A stretch of 64,000 nucleotides of DNA from Serilophus lunatus (GCA_013399895.1 VXBA01003716.1:1335754-1399753); one strand, 5' to 3'. Positions 49,304 to 63,282 are shown, counted from the stretch's first letter. A program made the numbers and translations. Notes: generated from the sequence alone by a model not told the origin.

Positions 49304-52300
49304 GATGCTCTGAGCTCACTGACAGGGAGCAGGGACTGGGTTTGGAGTGAGATGACATCTAAACCTGTGTGCAGTTGTTTTTCATGTGAAATGCTGCATT
49401 AAAGTTAGTTTCTTTCCCCTGTAATTTGTCCCTAAACAGCCTTCAGGCCCTTTTCTTAGAAGCAGGACAGCACTGAGAGGATGCCAGCCATGCAGCCACA
49501 GCCTGAGAGGGTTGGGTTTTTTCTCTTTTTTTTCTTTCCTGGGTGCTGAATGAAGTGGCTCTTTTGTGAACAGTAGTTGTTTACTTTCTTCCTAGCGAAA
49601 GTTGGGATTCCCTCTGATGCTAATAATCTTGTCAGTAATGCGTACAGCCAGCCAGAGTGCTTGGAATAGCTTTTTGATAACATCTGGACCAAACTGAGTG
49701 CACTGGTTGGAACAGCCTTCCAAAAGTCAACAGGGTGCCACAGAATAGGGAGACAACTTTTCATCACTGCTGCCTTCAGCGAGGCCAAATCCCATACACT
49801 GCTCCCTGCAAACCTGAGGCCAAACACCAGACTGTATTTGCAAGTTTTCAAAGTACCCATCATCACCCTTTGACTCGCTGATGCACAATGGGGTCCCTGA
49901 TGTACAGGAGGTGATCAGCCAAAGTGCCTCAGAGCATTCCCAGCTATCCCAGGCATTCAGACACAATTTCCACACTTGTTATCTGTGCTGTCTAGTAACT
50001 TAAAGTGATGTTTTTATCTCCATTTGAGCATTTCTATGCCAACTCAGTATTTAACTTCTCTCTGAGGGGCAGTGCTTGGCCTTGGTCTCAAATGTGTGGT
50101 GAGAGGAGAAGAATGACATTTTTCTGCTTTTCCATTTGCAGGTGAGGGTTATCATGGGAAGGAACACAGACATTGGGGATGGCTTCTGCTTTACACTTGC
50201 TGGTGAAAATAGGAATAGTCTTCCTTCAAGGAGCCATTCTTGGCAGGCACCAGCCCTCTGTTGAGTATTACCCTACAGGATCACAATTTGCACTTGGAGG
50301 ATAAGGTGGACTTGGAGCAGGCTGTGATGGTCACTGAGTTCAGCAGCATGGAGCAAAGCTGCTGCAAAGGGTTGGCTGTGACCAAAAATGGGAAACAACA
50401 CAGGTCTCCTTCTTTGTCCACAGTGTATCCTTCTGAAAAAGCTACTCGGTTGCATGAGCTGTTCTCACCCTCTGCTCCTGTCATGGCTTTTCCCCACACC
50501 CAGGGAGAACAGGAGAATCCCAGGGAGGACAGGAGAATCAGCTTCTGGGGTGCTGGTGGCCCTCCATCCCTTGTCCTAGACCTCTTCCCATTGCCATGCC
50601 AAGGGCTAGTTGAAAAAGAAAGGTCCTTTCCAGAGGAATTCAAGCAAATAAATACCCAATGTTTTGATTCTGTCCATAGAACTGAAAGGTTTATCAAAGT
50701 CAGCTGTTCAAGCTCCCTTTACCATTTAAGAAAATTTGTTTAGGAATGCTATGTTTAAGAATATTCTATGTTTTAGAATATCAAATTCAAGAGCATCCTA
50801 CAATGGATATAAGTAAAAATAATAAGGAAAAATGTTAGGATATCTAAAAGGAAAGCAATTTATTCTGACTATTCAAAATCAATGAAGACCAGCAACCAAA
50901 CTACATGAAAACACAGCTAGGACTATAGCACTTATTTTCTGTGTTTGAAAGTGTTCTGAGCAGAGCTCAGTTTTTCTCCCTGATAATCTCTTAATTTCAT
51001 GTCTGTACATTTTTATTATTAGTTTCCTGGTAACTCTTTTTAAACTGCATGTTGAGAAATAAGGTTGCCTCAGTGATAATCTCAAATTTACAGAACAAAC
51101 CATGAGTTTCCAGCCAAACAGCTCTTCCCATGTCAGCACAAGACACAAAAGTTTGAAATGCAACCAAGGCATAGAAAGATATTTCAGTGCCTTTGACTGT
51201 GAATGCCTTCCTAAAATATTACTATCAAATGCAGAGGTACTACCATTTGTCAGAGTTCAACAGACCTTCATCACATATGACTGTGGTGGCAGAGGGGGCA
51301 GAGCAGCTGGAGGAATATGCAGAAGACAGGGAGTAAAATCTCTCTCTGACAAACAAAGGCAGGAACCCTGGAGAGGGATGAGCCAAGAAGGATGTAGACT
51401 CAAGTTGTGATCCTTCATTAAAATAGCCATCGAATCAGAAGTGCTAAAATCTGACAGGTAAAAGCTTTAGCTCCTAATCTGGGAGGAGTGACCACCAAGG
51501 TTTGAAATGTCCCTTGGTGACAGACAAGCAGGTGAGCAAAGGTGGGTGCAGATACTATGTGCACACTCTAAGGCTTCATCACCATTGCTTCTGCTTTCCA
51601 TTCACCCCCTAGTCTTGTTAGGAGCACCAAGAAGGAGATCCTCCCTGGGCTACCCACAAGTTTGCTCCAGGGTGAAATTGCCTTTTTACTCTGAAGGGTT
51701 CCTGGTCCGTCCCACCTGGCTCCTGCTGGTCCCTGAGAATCAGGACAGGAGAGCACATGTGCAGCTCTGCTGCTCTTCCCACTGCCACAGCCACCCTGTC
51801 TGGGTCATGAGGAGCAATTTGGTGGGTTGGGCATCCAAAACAGGAGGCAAAGTAAAGATTTTTCTCTTTCTCTCTGATGTTCTCAGAGCAGTGTCACAAC
51901 GGCACAGAATGAATATAAAATCAACGAAAGTATCTTTTAGTCATTAAAAATAAAAAAGAGAGCAACAATAGACCATAAAGGTTTCTGGAAGTTTTTCCTC
52001 ACAGTGTATCGTTTCCCTCTTGAATTCAAAACCACCCACTAGTGATTTGAATTAAAAATCACTGAAAATATAAAAGCTCCAGAAGCATTTCTGATTGAAA
52101 GTGGTGGACAACAAACAGATCATATAGCTGCAAACAGTTGCCATAGCAACGGGCCTTCCAAAAGGATGCAGGGAAGACTCAGCCTCCAGGAGCTCCAACA
52201 TGCACCACACCAGGAGAAGCAGGAGCATCCCAAAGGAGGGGTTGGGGGTTTTCCTTCACAGGGTGCCATTCAGAGGCACATGTGGGAGGCTGTGTAGAGA

Positions 52301-52989
52301 CAGTCCTCCCTGCTGGCCCCCTTACCAAAAGAATCACTGAGCAGACGTGGAGATTTTGGGGTCTTTGGAAGAGACCTTTAGAAACATGGCCTTAGGACAA
52401 CCATTGAGTTGTCTGGGCTCACCTTGGGCCGTGGGGATGGGAGATGAGCTCTGTGTCTTTGCCAGCCCAGATTTCCATTTGAGACTGAACCCTGAAGAAC
52501 TTTAAAAAAAAATAAATAAAAACCCAACAGAGGCCAGAAATTAACCAGCTTGACTCCACAGTCTTCCTTGTCATGCCCTGATTAAAAAAGCAGCACTGGA
52601 CACTCCTGACTCCAGCATGGAGCACAGTTCACAGGGGGTTTCGTCTCATATCGTAATAAGATAAGAAGGAAAAGGGTTGTTGGGCTACCCAATAAATACC
52701 AGTGCTATTGATAAATACTGTCAATGATGTTGATATCGTTAATGTATTTTTTAGTATTACTCTTCAGTGAATATATTGCTGCCAAACAGGCAGCCAAGAA
52801 AGAGAGTGAGATTCAAGCCTGGAAGAAAGAAGTGGTTGGAGAGCACCTTGATGAGGTAAATGTTTTCAATCTCATTGTGCAAGAGGAATTTCACCCAGCA
52901 ATAACAAACAGTAGTGGCTAATTTGGGGAATTTATGATGGATATGCCAGGGTCCCCTAAGTTTAAAAAAGGACAAAGGAGTTTGTATCA

Positions 52990-53590
52990 ACAAAAGAGAG
53001 GAGACAAGAGGAGCCAGAAGAATCACAGAACAAAAACTTAACTCTCTGGAACAAATAATTAATTTATTTGTAAACATCCAGGAGATGGCAATGAGATGAG
53101 AAAGTCAACTTGGGTTAGTCAAGAGCAAGCCATACCAAATTAACCCCCTTTCTTCCAAAAGCAGACTAGCAGCAGAAGCTCTGGAAGTGCCACGCTTTGC
53201 TCCAGCCAGATTTTGGCCTGAACTCATGCAATGTTCTCTCAAACCAGGCAGAGAAGCATACTGGATGAAATTAGTAGAGGGCGAGTGTCAAAGCCCTGTG
53301 CTATTCTGATCTTTAGCAATGACTTATTTTCCAAATGAAAGGCTGTACTGGGCAAGGGCTTTCCTATAAAATATTTGTCTGAAAGAAGAAACATTAGTTT
53401 GGTTAAAACTGCAGATGACCCAAAGCTATTTCAGGCTGAAAGTAACACAGATAACTCTCCATAAAAATAACACAAAAGAGGCTTCATAAAATGAAATAAG
53501 ACATTCAAATTTCAGGTACACTTACTAATAGCAACTCAGAAAGACTGAATATACATATAGATGAGATCAGTCAAAATCCTTAGCTACATA
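52990..53590 (+). mobile_element. Old CR1-clade LINE relic, ORF2 reverse-transcriptase region
   Basis: Several CR1 landmarks follow in order. First, GGAACAAATAATTAA with TTTGTAAACATCCAGGAGAT; then GTTAGTCAAGAGCAAGCCATA (53115-53135) answering to the GFVKNKSC-type block. GAGTGTCAAAGCCCTGTGCT with TCTTTAGCAATGACTT (53284-53326) answers to the GVPQGxxLxPxLFxIFINDL block. GCAGATGACCCAAAG (53411-53425) answers to FADDTK. The frame is broken throughout. Confidence 0.65.
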
Positions 53591-54179
53591 TCACCCTAAA
53601 TCAGGAAATTGCTTTCTACCAGAGCACTGTACAGAGTTCACCTCCTGATTTGTGCTGTCTCTGCAAAAGGGGAACCAGAGCATCTTTTATTTTACATTTT
53701 CATTTTTTATTTTTAAAGCCCTCATATTGCTTCAGGCACGCTATAATTCATATTGGTGACAAAGAAATGAGAAAAGCCTTCACTGCATTACCAGCAAGCC
53801 TGGAGCCTCTATGGTCTGGGAATTCAAATACAGTTTGACCCTTGTTTGGACTGGACATTGTGGGATGAGAATAGACCCAAAGTAGAGTCAATACTGAGGA
53901 AACCTGTCAAATATTGGTTAATATAACAGTGTTTTGTAGGGGGTTTTTTGTGGAAAAAAATTACCACAGGTTAGCGCCCCAATTCTTTTCCATTAAAAAG
54001 TTCGTAATATTTTAACTGTAGGAGGAAGTGGCACGAGGAAAATGTACCAAGGAGAAACTGTGCTGAGCAGGATGCCAGGTATTTTTCTGAAAGTTGTCAG
54101 ATTTCCACTGATATATTCCCTTTACCTGTGGTGCAAAACTGACAACTGTCTTACTGGCAAGATTTTCCCCCATACATAT

Positions 54180-54211
54180 CTGTATTTTATATTATCTGTA
54201 TTTTATATTAT
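54180..54211 (+). repeat. 16-bp tandem duplication, two copies
   Basis: CTGTATTTTATATTAT occurs twice without interruption. Confidence 0.95.
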
Positions 54212-57200
54212 TTTCATTTTAGATTAAGGTCTGACCAGGTAAAGTTAAAGGTCACTTGCTGGTGGGACTTCTCACCACAGCTTGTGAGGGGACTGGATGA
54301 CAGATACCACCCAAAACGCCAGGGTACACAACTGACCTGACAGCCCTGCAGCGTGAAACCAATGCTGATTTAAGTAGAAGTTGCAAACAAGGGAAACATG
54401 ATTCTTTTGTATCATCCATTCTCCAAAATGAAAACACCAACATTACCTCTCTGCCTTGCAGGGGTAGATGAGCTGGACTCAAGTGAAGGCTCTCCCCAGG
54501 CTGGGCAGGCTGCAGCCTGCTCTGGGGCCATGCCAGACTCCAGGCTGTGTGCCCAGAGGAAGCCTTCCGTACTCTGCTTGGCATAAGGAAGAAATACGGA
54601 CATGAATTAAACCCCCCGAAGAATGATGCAGATGAAATGACATTGTTTATTTTTTGCCTTTGTTTCAGTGAATCGATTCCATCTCTTCTTGTTTTTTTGT
54701 TGGTTTGAATGGGTGGATGGGTGCACTGGTGGGAAAAAAACCCTTGGAGGACTACTAAAATTAAGTTGTAAATTAATTGGGGTGTCAGCCTTTGGAGCTG
54801 AAAACATGGGTATGCAGAAGTAGCTGGGCTCACCTAACCACTCTTCTGCTTTGGCAGTGGAGGAAAACTGGGCCACTTGTGAAATAGGGCATATACAGAC
54901 AATAAATGTTAATACATTTAAAAGTAAGCTTAAGGTTTAAGAAAGATGTGTTAAAAGAAAATTATCATGGAAAATATCTGTCATGTTACTTTCCCAAACA
55001 GAGCTATGACAAGATTATGATATGACCTGGGTCATATAGCTTGGCAAAAAAACCCAAATAAGATGGGACATACCCCTCCAAAGTGGGAGAGACATTTTTT
55101 TCAAAGGGAGGGCATACACTCTTTTTTTCTTTCAAAGACCTGCAATCTTTACTCGTGAGGTCACTGCATCTGCTAGAAAGCTCGCTGGAGTTTTAGCCTG
55201 AAAAGACTCTGCCTCCCCCTTGAAATCTCCATAGACAAAATCAAATCTAAGTAATTCCTTCAGTGGCAACTTCACAAATCACTTTGATAGATATATAATC
55301 TGATGACCAATCATTTGAATCTACTGATGTATTGATTTTATCTTAATCATGAACTCAGTGTGATTGCTTAATTGGTCTGCCTTTAATTAGCTTAGTAAAA
55401 ATAATGAATTATTCTAGTGATATCCTTGCTCAGGTGTGCCTTCATCTGTTCATCCTTTTTAATCATCTCTGCAAGGAATATGAAAGGTAGGTTACCCTAT
55501 CAAATAGTCACTGAGGTCACAAACCTGAGGGCAGCAGTAAATTTTGTTAGGGCGTAAGCCAGCAGCTCAGCTCTGCATCTCTCCAGCCAACACCTCATAC
55601 ATCCTATGGATAAGTTTATCTCTGAGCATGTTTACTCTCCAGCATCTCCCAAAGATCCTACTGCATTGCTGAATGAGTGGCAAGGAGGGCTTAGTCTCAG
55701 ATTTTCAAGGATGCCTTTCTCTGTGGTGCACAACCAAAGAGGAGAGGACAGAGAGCATCCTGAGCCTCCCATTGGACGCTTTATCCTCCCTTAGCCTTCA
55801 CTTGTGAGCACACAGAGCTCTCTCTGACTCTTTTAAACTCCTTAGGGAAAAAGCTGTGACTGAAGTAAACTGAAAGAGTAGGTGAGATTTTGAACTGTCA
55901 GATTTTGAACAACACATTACTGAGGTGATAAGCACCAAATTCAGTTTTTTATTTTTTGCACTTTCATAGTTCTTGGATACCAGGAGAGATCACACACCCC
56001 TGTGGGATTTGTGGGATAGGTACCACACAAAGAGCAAGTCTCAGTGAGTTTTATGTGAGATGGTGGGTGGGTTGAAGGAAAGGAGCAGTTGAAATCCCAC
56101 TAAAAGGCTCTTCATTAGGTATTTGCACCTAGAAATTTTGAGCAGAAGAGCTGAGACTTCATGTTTGCTGCAGGATGTGAGTCGACAGAAAGAGAAGGAA
56201 CTGAGCTGGTGCCCATGGAACAACACACCATCAGAGCACACGCTCCCATTGCTCCCAGTGCCGAGGTGACTCCTCTTTCAGGATTGATGCTTTCAAATTC
56301 AGGTCAAATGCATAATCACAATAGAATCAGCAGTTAAAAAAAAAAAAGCACGTATTACACAGGCCATCTCACTGCAAGTGGGTAAAGTATGCAGCTTTCC
56401 TGACCACTCAGTTAGCTAATCTTGTTCTTCATGGATATTGCTATCCGTTAGCTTTGCGAAGAGATCAGAAGACATCATTGGGAAAGGCTTAAAAATTATA
56501 AACAAGATTTTTTTTTATTTTTGTTTTAACTGGAGAAGTGGTTAGAGGCCTAGTTTGAAACTAATTTAAGTCAATGGGAGGAATTAATCGGGCTTTGTTT
56601 CCAGGAGTGGCAGCAGCCTCTCTTAAAGTCATTCCTTTGCTTATAACAAGACTTGTTCCTGTCAGGTTTTAATCACTTCTTCCTAGGTTAGACACTGGAC
56701 TGGGTAGATGATGGTCCCTGCTGCAGTCGCACGCCACTCGTGTGTTCCTGGCATTCAAAGCCAGCTTCTTTCACTGTTTCCACTGCCGACTGTTTGCAAA
56801 CGCAGGAGAGGAGCCGGGAATGAACACAGTAATGCAGAGTCGGGGAGGGAGGGGTTTGGTGGCTGGGCTGGAGTTAGTCACCACAGACTTCCATTTCCAG
56901 ATTGTAAGGAAGGACTCAAGCCATTTTAGGCATTTTCTTGGACTTCCTTCTCGGCTTTTAATTGAAATACCCGGGAGGGATGGAGGAATCCACGGGCCCA
57001 TTTTGCACTGATGTGGGATACTTCTGTGCAAGCACAGACACGCTCACCCTTCATAGCATAGTGTCAGACCACTGTTGCTAGTCCTTGGCTCTGTTCCTTT
57101 GCATGGGAACAGGGAATCTTCCACACATCTCACCTTCTGGAGGCTGAGGAGCTCCTCTGTGAAAGATGCCCACCGTGGTGGAAATAAATAATTTTTCTTC

Positions 57201-60001
57201 CAGGGGCTAAATATGCCGGGATGGCTTGCATATTCAAAACAAAACACATTTAATTTCTAGACCCCTGAGGTAGACAAATATACATATGCATTTGTATATA
57301 TATATTTGTGAGTGCCACAGATAGGAAGACATATGAAACAGCAAACTGCAAACTCACAAGAGGCCTCAGACACCCCTGTTTCTTTTCAGCAGGAACTCAG
57401 ATGCCTTCATTTAGCAGAGCAAACAAGAAAAAACCCTGCACAGCTGCCAAGACAACCAGCACATCCAGCTGCCAGACTTTTCACTATGCTTCTCACTCCA
57501 GTGTTTAAGTTTTGCATCTCCCCTTGCCCAACAGCACCGTCCTTTTTTTTTCAGAGCAGCTGTTTGGGACATCACCACCAGCATGTCCTGGGGGAGGCAG
57601 GCAACAGGCACACTAAGAGCACATCCAACGTGGCCAGGCAGAGTCCCCTCTGCCCATTCCCACACATGGGGGCCAACACTCACTGTGCAAGGCAGCAGCA
57701 GCAGAAGCCAGGATGTGTTGTGGGCTTGACGTTACAACCCTTTTTTGTCTTGCTGAGACAAATTATTTTTCTCTATCCAGGGTAGCTCAGTGTCCTGGAC
57801 ATCCAGAAAAGTTTCTTCTGGGCTTGGCGCTCAGCCTTGCACCACCATGCAGAATGCCTGTGGGCAAGCCCCTCCACGTGGGGCCCAAACGCCTGCACAA
57901 AATATTTACTCATCACATATATGATGGTGCAAGAAGCAAAGCAAACTTTCTGTCATTTTGTGCTGCTGATTGTGCATCTCACTCTTTGTGTTTTGCTTTC
58001 TTGAGCTGATTATTAGTTAGCAACAAAGTTGCAGTCACATAAACACTGAGGAAAGACCAGTAACATCAACCTTGAAGTCGTTACTTTTCTGACGATTAGA
58101 AAAACTCTCTACCTTCCCCCAAAAGTTACCTAAACATTTCTTCAGTCCTAATGAATGATACACAAGTCCTTGCTGACAGAATATCATGCCAAACCGTGGC
58201 TTCCACTTCTCCTTGGGGCCTGCTGGTGTTTGAAAGTTTTTTAATGACCAGTCCTGCCATCTCAAAAGGTTTTATTTTTATTCCCAGGTGGTTACACCTT
58301 TACTGCAGTGCCTGTGCTGCCGGGTGACCAGCCTTTCCCTGACATCCCACTGACAGGCTTCTTGTGACCACTTCCATGCAATTAATCTAGAATGTGCTGT
58401 GGCATCTCTCTCCCATGTCTGTCTGTCCTGAAATCAAATGGAAAGCATCCAAGGTGGCAAAAGAGGTTGGAGTAAGTATCACAAGTCGGCTCATAAACCA
58501 TCCCTGCTCTGCAAAAATGGTCTTTCAAGGGCTTCAGGGAATGCAGGACCATGAGGAGGAAAAGCCTGCTGCCCAGGGGTCCCACAGCTGCTGCCTTCTT
58601 GCTGCTCTCTTCAAAAGCATGGCACCATCAGGGGCTGCTGCTCCATTCTCCAAGGTTCCCAGGCCTTGTGTGCGGGGCGGACAGAGGATGAGAACAGGTT
58701 GTCTGGAGTTGGCTGATGTCAGCATCCCTTACTAGAGGAGACCAAAAGGAAAAAAACCTCACAGGCATTGAAATGTGAGGGTTTGCAATAGAACTTCTGG
58801 GAAGAGAAGTGATAAGCCCATACAAATTAGGCGGATAGGGAACTAAGGATTAACCCTATTGTTTTACACAGAGTGGCCGTGTTAGAATCAATTGTCTTTT
58901 GGTGTTTGTGGTTACTTATTGACTTCTGTCTGTGCGTAGAAAGAAGGCACTCATGCCAAATAGCCGAGAAAGTACAAGATCTTTTTAGAGAAAAGTAAAA
59001 AAAAAGAAAAAAACCCAAGACCTATATTTCCTGTAGAATATTTTTCTTCCACGGCAACTGTAAAAACAGCTGAGATCGTGTTGATTAACTGAGTGTATTA
59101 TCCCATGAACAACAGGGTCCCGTTAGCTCCATCAGAAGGCCAATACCCTCTGTACAGAAAACCTCTTGATTCAGTACATTTATTTGCCACAGAGTAAATT
59201 CCTGCTTGACCCCAATGAAGGAAACACTTTATATCTTGAAGCATGAAAACTATTAAAGCAGAAAAAAAATGTTACTTTTCACCTTTTGCATTTTAATTGC
59301 AGACATCAAACAACGCATTGCAGTTCAGCATATAGAAGAATCTTGCAGTAAGTAAAACAAATAATTAAGGAATACTCAGTGAAAAATAAAACAGCAAAGG
59401 GAGGGATTGTGTGACATAATAAATGTAATAAAAGTATTCTGTTCTTTATAAGTACAGGTGTGGACAGTGGGTTTGTATCTGTGGGACAATTCAGGAAGCA
59501 AACGGAAAGATAAGTTTCGGGTTTAAGCTCAGCAGATTTCAAAGCACATTGTTTATACCTTCTGCAGTGCAATAAAGCTTATCGAGAACTTTTCCACTGG
59601 ATACAAGAGTCAAAAGAAATAAGAGGAATGTGAACAGCATGCTTCCTCTGGGTTGTTACAGTATCTGTAATTCTTTCAGCACACATTTCCCATGTCAGCT
59701 CCATCTCACAACAATCATTTTTAGGAGATAATTATAAATATTTTGCTGAGCCAACAGAGTTGTTCAGAAATTTACCATCGTTTCACTCTCCACAAGCTCA
59801 AAGCACATGGCAAGTTCAAGAGCCCTTAATTAAAAATATTTCACTTTGACTATAGAAGCTCTTGCTTGCATCCTGGTAATACTCTGGGATAAATCAGCTG
59901 CTGATGTAAATGCATTAATTTCAGTGTAATTTCATTTAGAAGCTACAAGAGTGCTACATTTTCATTTAATGATTCGGATATGCTTTCTGTAGGGAGGGAG
60001 T

Positions 60002-60115
60002 AGTATCACCTCCTTGTTACAGAGGGGAGAGCTGAGCCCGGGAAGTGAGAGGCAGCAATTTGGCCAGCCCTTGGTAAAGCTGGGAGAGCACGCAAGCCTC
60101 TTGCTCCTATTCCAC
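60002..60115 (+). mobile_element. MIR-like ancient SINE relic
   Basis: ATCACCTCCTTGTTACAGAG, GGAGAGCTGAG, AAGTGAGAGGCAGC and AAGCTGGGAGAGCACGCAAG follow the order of the old MIR-type pattern (cccattttacagA, GAAACTGAG, AAGTGACTTG, GAGCTGGGA, cccaggtctcctg). Confidence 0.5.
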
Positions 60116-61607
60116 ATTTGTGCTTTCAACATGAACCAGAATATGGAAATGACATACAAAGATATATACATTCCAGAGCATGAGGTTCAGCTCTGGATCA
60201 CCAGACCACAAAGCTGTAATAATTCCTAGGCAGAGTGTACTTCTGCGCTTCTCTTAAATTGAGAGGTCAATTTCTGTCTTCATTTTCTATTTTGTTCTTG
60301 TGAGAAGGGGTTGCATGGCATGTTTGTTAGGACTATAATGTTGCATTTGCTAATGAAATAAAGTGGGGTTTTTGGGAGGACTTCTTTTAAGCAAAACCAT
60401 GTGTTCCAGGGAGGAAACATTCTTCTGGTAAACAGCTGAGCCCTTAACATTTAGCAACATAACTCTGTGTTTGCAGCTATTGAAAACTGTGTGACCGAGG
60501 AAGCCTGCGTTTCTGGGGCTGAGGACTGAAAGCATTTTGCTTGCTGTCAGAACGCCAGCCCTTTCTTTTATGTATACACTAGATGCAAGAAAGAACCAGT
60601 TATTGGACGATCGCCTCTTATGGTTTTAATAAAATTTGTCCTGTATCAAAACGCCGCTGGGTTTTAATGTTGACACCGCACTGAGCCATGTTCCCTGCTC
60701 CAGCACAGCTGGCTCTTACTTTCCAGAAATATAGCTGCAAGCTGGCATTAGTTGCAAAAATTGCAGCCTTAAATCATTTCCTCATCCCTCTGACCTGTGC
60801 CAGGAAGGACCCTCCATGCAGATCTTCTCGCTGGTACAGAGAAGGGAGTCATTTCTCCTTTGCTCCCCGGGTGCTGTGTGAGCAGAGAGCTGTGGTGGAG
60901 GAGGCAGGTGTGGTACAGGAGAAGTTACCTGCCAGACACGAGCAGCAGCCCTGGAAAACTCAGGAAAAAAAGATAATGCAGCTGGAAACTGCAGACAGAA
61001 ACAGGACACAGAGGATGGGAGTGCCCCATCCCTGGTTCCTACTTTGCGTTCCATGAATCCACCTCTTTCAGAGACATTTGAAGAGCTGCAGAGCTGAGGG
61101 GCAAATCCTGCTGGTGGGAAGCGGGGAAGTTTTATTCAGTGTGATTTCCCAAGCAGCACTAGGGAGGGGAGGAGGCTGATTAGATGACTTTGAGATCTAA
61201 CACCACTTCTCTGTCCGGCAGCTGGGAGGGGAAGGGCACAGCCCCGGCTCCCTCTGGGCAGAGGAGGTGATTATTCCTCTGCCCGCTCATCTTGCTGAAG
61301 CTGGGCTGCTGAGCTCTGGGCATCATGTTGACCTTTGCAGTACAAAGGGATCTTATCTTGTTCTTTGGAGCCCTCAAAGCAGCTGGGCATGCTTACAAAT
61401 TTCAGTAACTACCAGCTAAGGCCAAACAAGATCCCACGATAAAAGTTCAAGGCTCTACATTCCTCTTCTTATTGCTTTCCTGAGCAGATTCTCATTTTAA
61501 TTGGACTTATAATACTTTCATCCAGTTATCTCAAATTGCATAGTGACTACTGTAATTGCTGGCAATAATGAGCTAATCAATTCTTCTATGTATTATTTTC
61601 AAGAGAT

Positions 61608-61672
61608 AAATATTACTAACCCTGCTGTAAGAATGGGGAAACTGAGGCAAAGAGGAGCAGTTGTCGGGTAAA
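61608..61672 (+). mobile_element. MIR/L2-like ancient repeat fragment
   Basis: GTAAGAATGGGGAAACTGAG followed by GCAAAGAGGAGCAGTTG matches the ATGGGGAAACTGAGGCACAG core of old MIR/L2-type repeats. Confidence 0.5.
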
Positions 61673-63262
61673 TAGGTTTGTTTTACTCTTAATAGTATAA
61701 TAATGTCCTGGTTTTATTTATTTAGGTTTATGCATTTGCTTATAGTATGCTTTTTCTTCTATTAGTGCTTTCCTGTAATGTTATCTGTGATTGTATTGGC
61801 AGATAGCACTTAGCAACAGTTGGTTGTGTGCATGTACTAAGGTTCATTTGGGAAAACTACAGTGATTTCAGAAAACTTAACAGATGCTAAAAGATTTTTG
61901 TCATTGTTCATATATGTATTTGATTTATCATAACCCTATTTTCCTGGCTTTTCCTTTTTCTTCCTCCTTCTCTTGTTTTTGATGCCTTCTTTTTCAGAAA
62001 AAAAAAAACAAAAATAGCATTTTTTTCTCTTTATTTTCTGTATACTTCCGCTTGCATTTAAATCTCTTTTATAGAAAGCCAACTGAATATGACTTTCTAA
62101 TGTCAAAGAACTAAAATATTCTACTGGTTATGAAACTTCTAAGGCAGAACTATGGCTTTACCAATATATCAGTTACTCACTTATATCTGTAATTTTCAGA
62201 AGCTATATGCTGGTTTGATAGCATTTATCTAAGAGTTTAAGTTTCCCACAGTTCAGGTATGCTTCCCTGAACCCCTTTGAAGGGTAAACAGCCAGATAAG
62301 CCAGATCAGCACCAAAAAAAAGAAAAAAGGAAAAAAAAGGAAAAGACTTTTGTTTTTCAGAGCAATTTCAGTGGAACTATGTGCTATATTAAACTAAGCA
62401 TATATGTAACTATTGGTAGGATCGAGTCTTTAGACAGGAACAAGTGTCATGAAACTCTTACTTGAAACATCTGCTTTGTTCCAAACTTGCTGTTTAGTAA
62501 GGGCCTGACTTCTAAAAGCATCTATGTGTTTATGTGCACCTCAGTGTATTTATAAAGCCAGCTCTAATTCCTTATTGAACTGTGGACTCAGGGCCTCCAG
62601 AGAGTCTGAGAACCTTATATAGACTTATTTCAGTCGACTTTTAATTCTATGGACTAAAAAAAAAAGTTAAAATTAGTCTCAGATGTGTTAAAAAAGTGCT
62701 TCACAAACAAGGGAAGTAGTCAATCTGAAAAAAAAAATAAATTGAGGTAACATAAGACTTCTTTAACTGGAGTATTTTGGGAAATTTAGTAGCAATAAGA
62801 GACAAAACCCCGTGAGAACCATAACACCCTTTCTAGGGTGTCACTGTTAAGTTTAACACTGTTAGCCCTGACAGTTTTAGTTCTGATACTTTCTGCTCTA
62901 CAGATTTTGCTGACTCTTCTTTGTCTTTGCAAGGCTCCCTCCACCCCTCTTTTAAAAGACGCAGATCTGTGGACTGCCTAGGACTCCCAAGACCTTCCTG
63001 GAAGGCTACTACGGCCTTTGAGCACTTCTGGAGTGGTTTGCGTCTTCCCTTTTGTGCCGGGGGGGGAGACAACAACCGTGTCGCTTGAAATAAAGCCCAA
63101 ACAAGGGAAGCTGAAGAGTGGGAGTATGTGAGGGAGCTGGTGGATAACTGCAACCGGGCTGTGGATCTCCGCGCCTGTTGGCTCCTGTTGGAGTATTTAT
63201 TCTGTGTTTAGTCTAGGCTCTTCCCAAATACCTGCCTCGGTTCTTTTCGTGGATCGCGGAGA

Positions 63263-63282
63263 GCTCAGCCCTGGGGCTGAGC
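63263..63282. repeat. Perfect 9-bp inverted repeat with 2-nt spacer
   Basis: GCTCAGCCC and GGGCTGAGC flank TG. It is a compact palindrome inside the CpG-rich edge region. Confidence 0.85.

Larger units (their letters stand above)
35560..63150. other. Long intergenic region downstream of RBX1, no gene seen
   Basis: No open frame in these 27.6 kb resembles a known protein or shows linked splice sites. The longest (193 codons, minus strand near 54.5 kb) has no recognisable domain. In vertebrates this interval separates RBX1 from EP300 and is normally free of coding genes. Noncoding RNA genes or enhancers could be present but cannot be called from sequence alone. Confidence 0.6.

Noticed and set aside
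54252..54833. 193-codon open frame on the minus strand
   Set aside because: It has no recognisable domain, biased codon pattern, splice partner or neighbouring gene logic; it is probably a chance frame, possibly within a noncoding transcript.
56560..56600. AAGTCAATGGGAGGAATT as part of an ancient MITE
   Set aside because: The AGTCAATGGGA motif is typical of such repeats, but the flanks do not match anything I can name.
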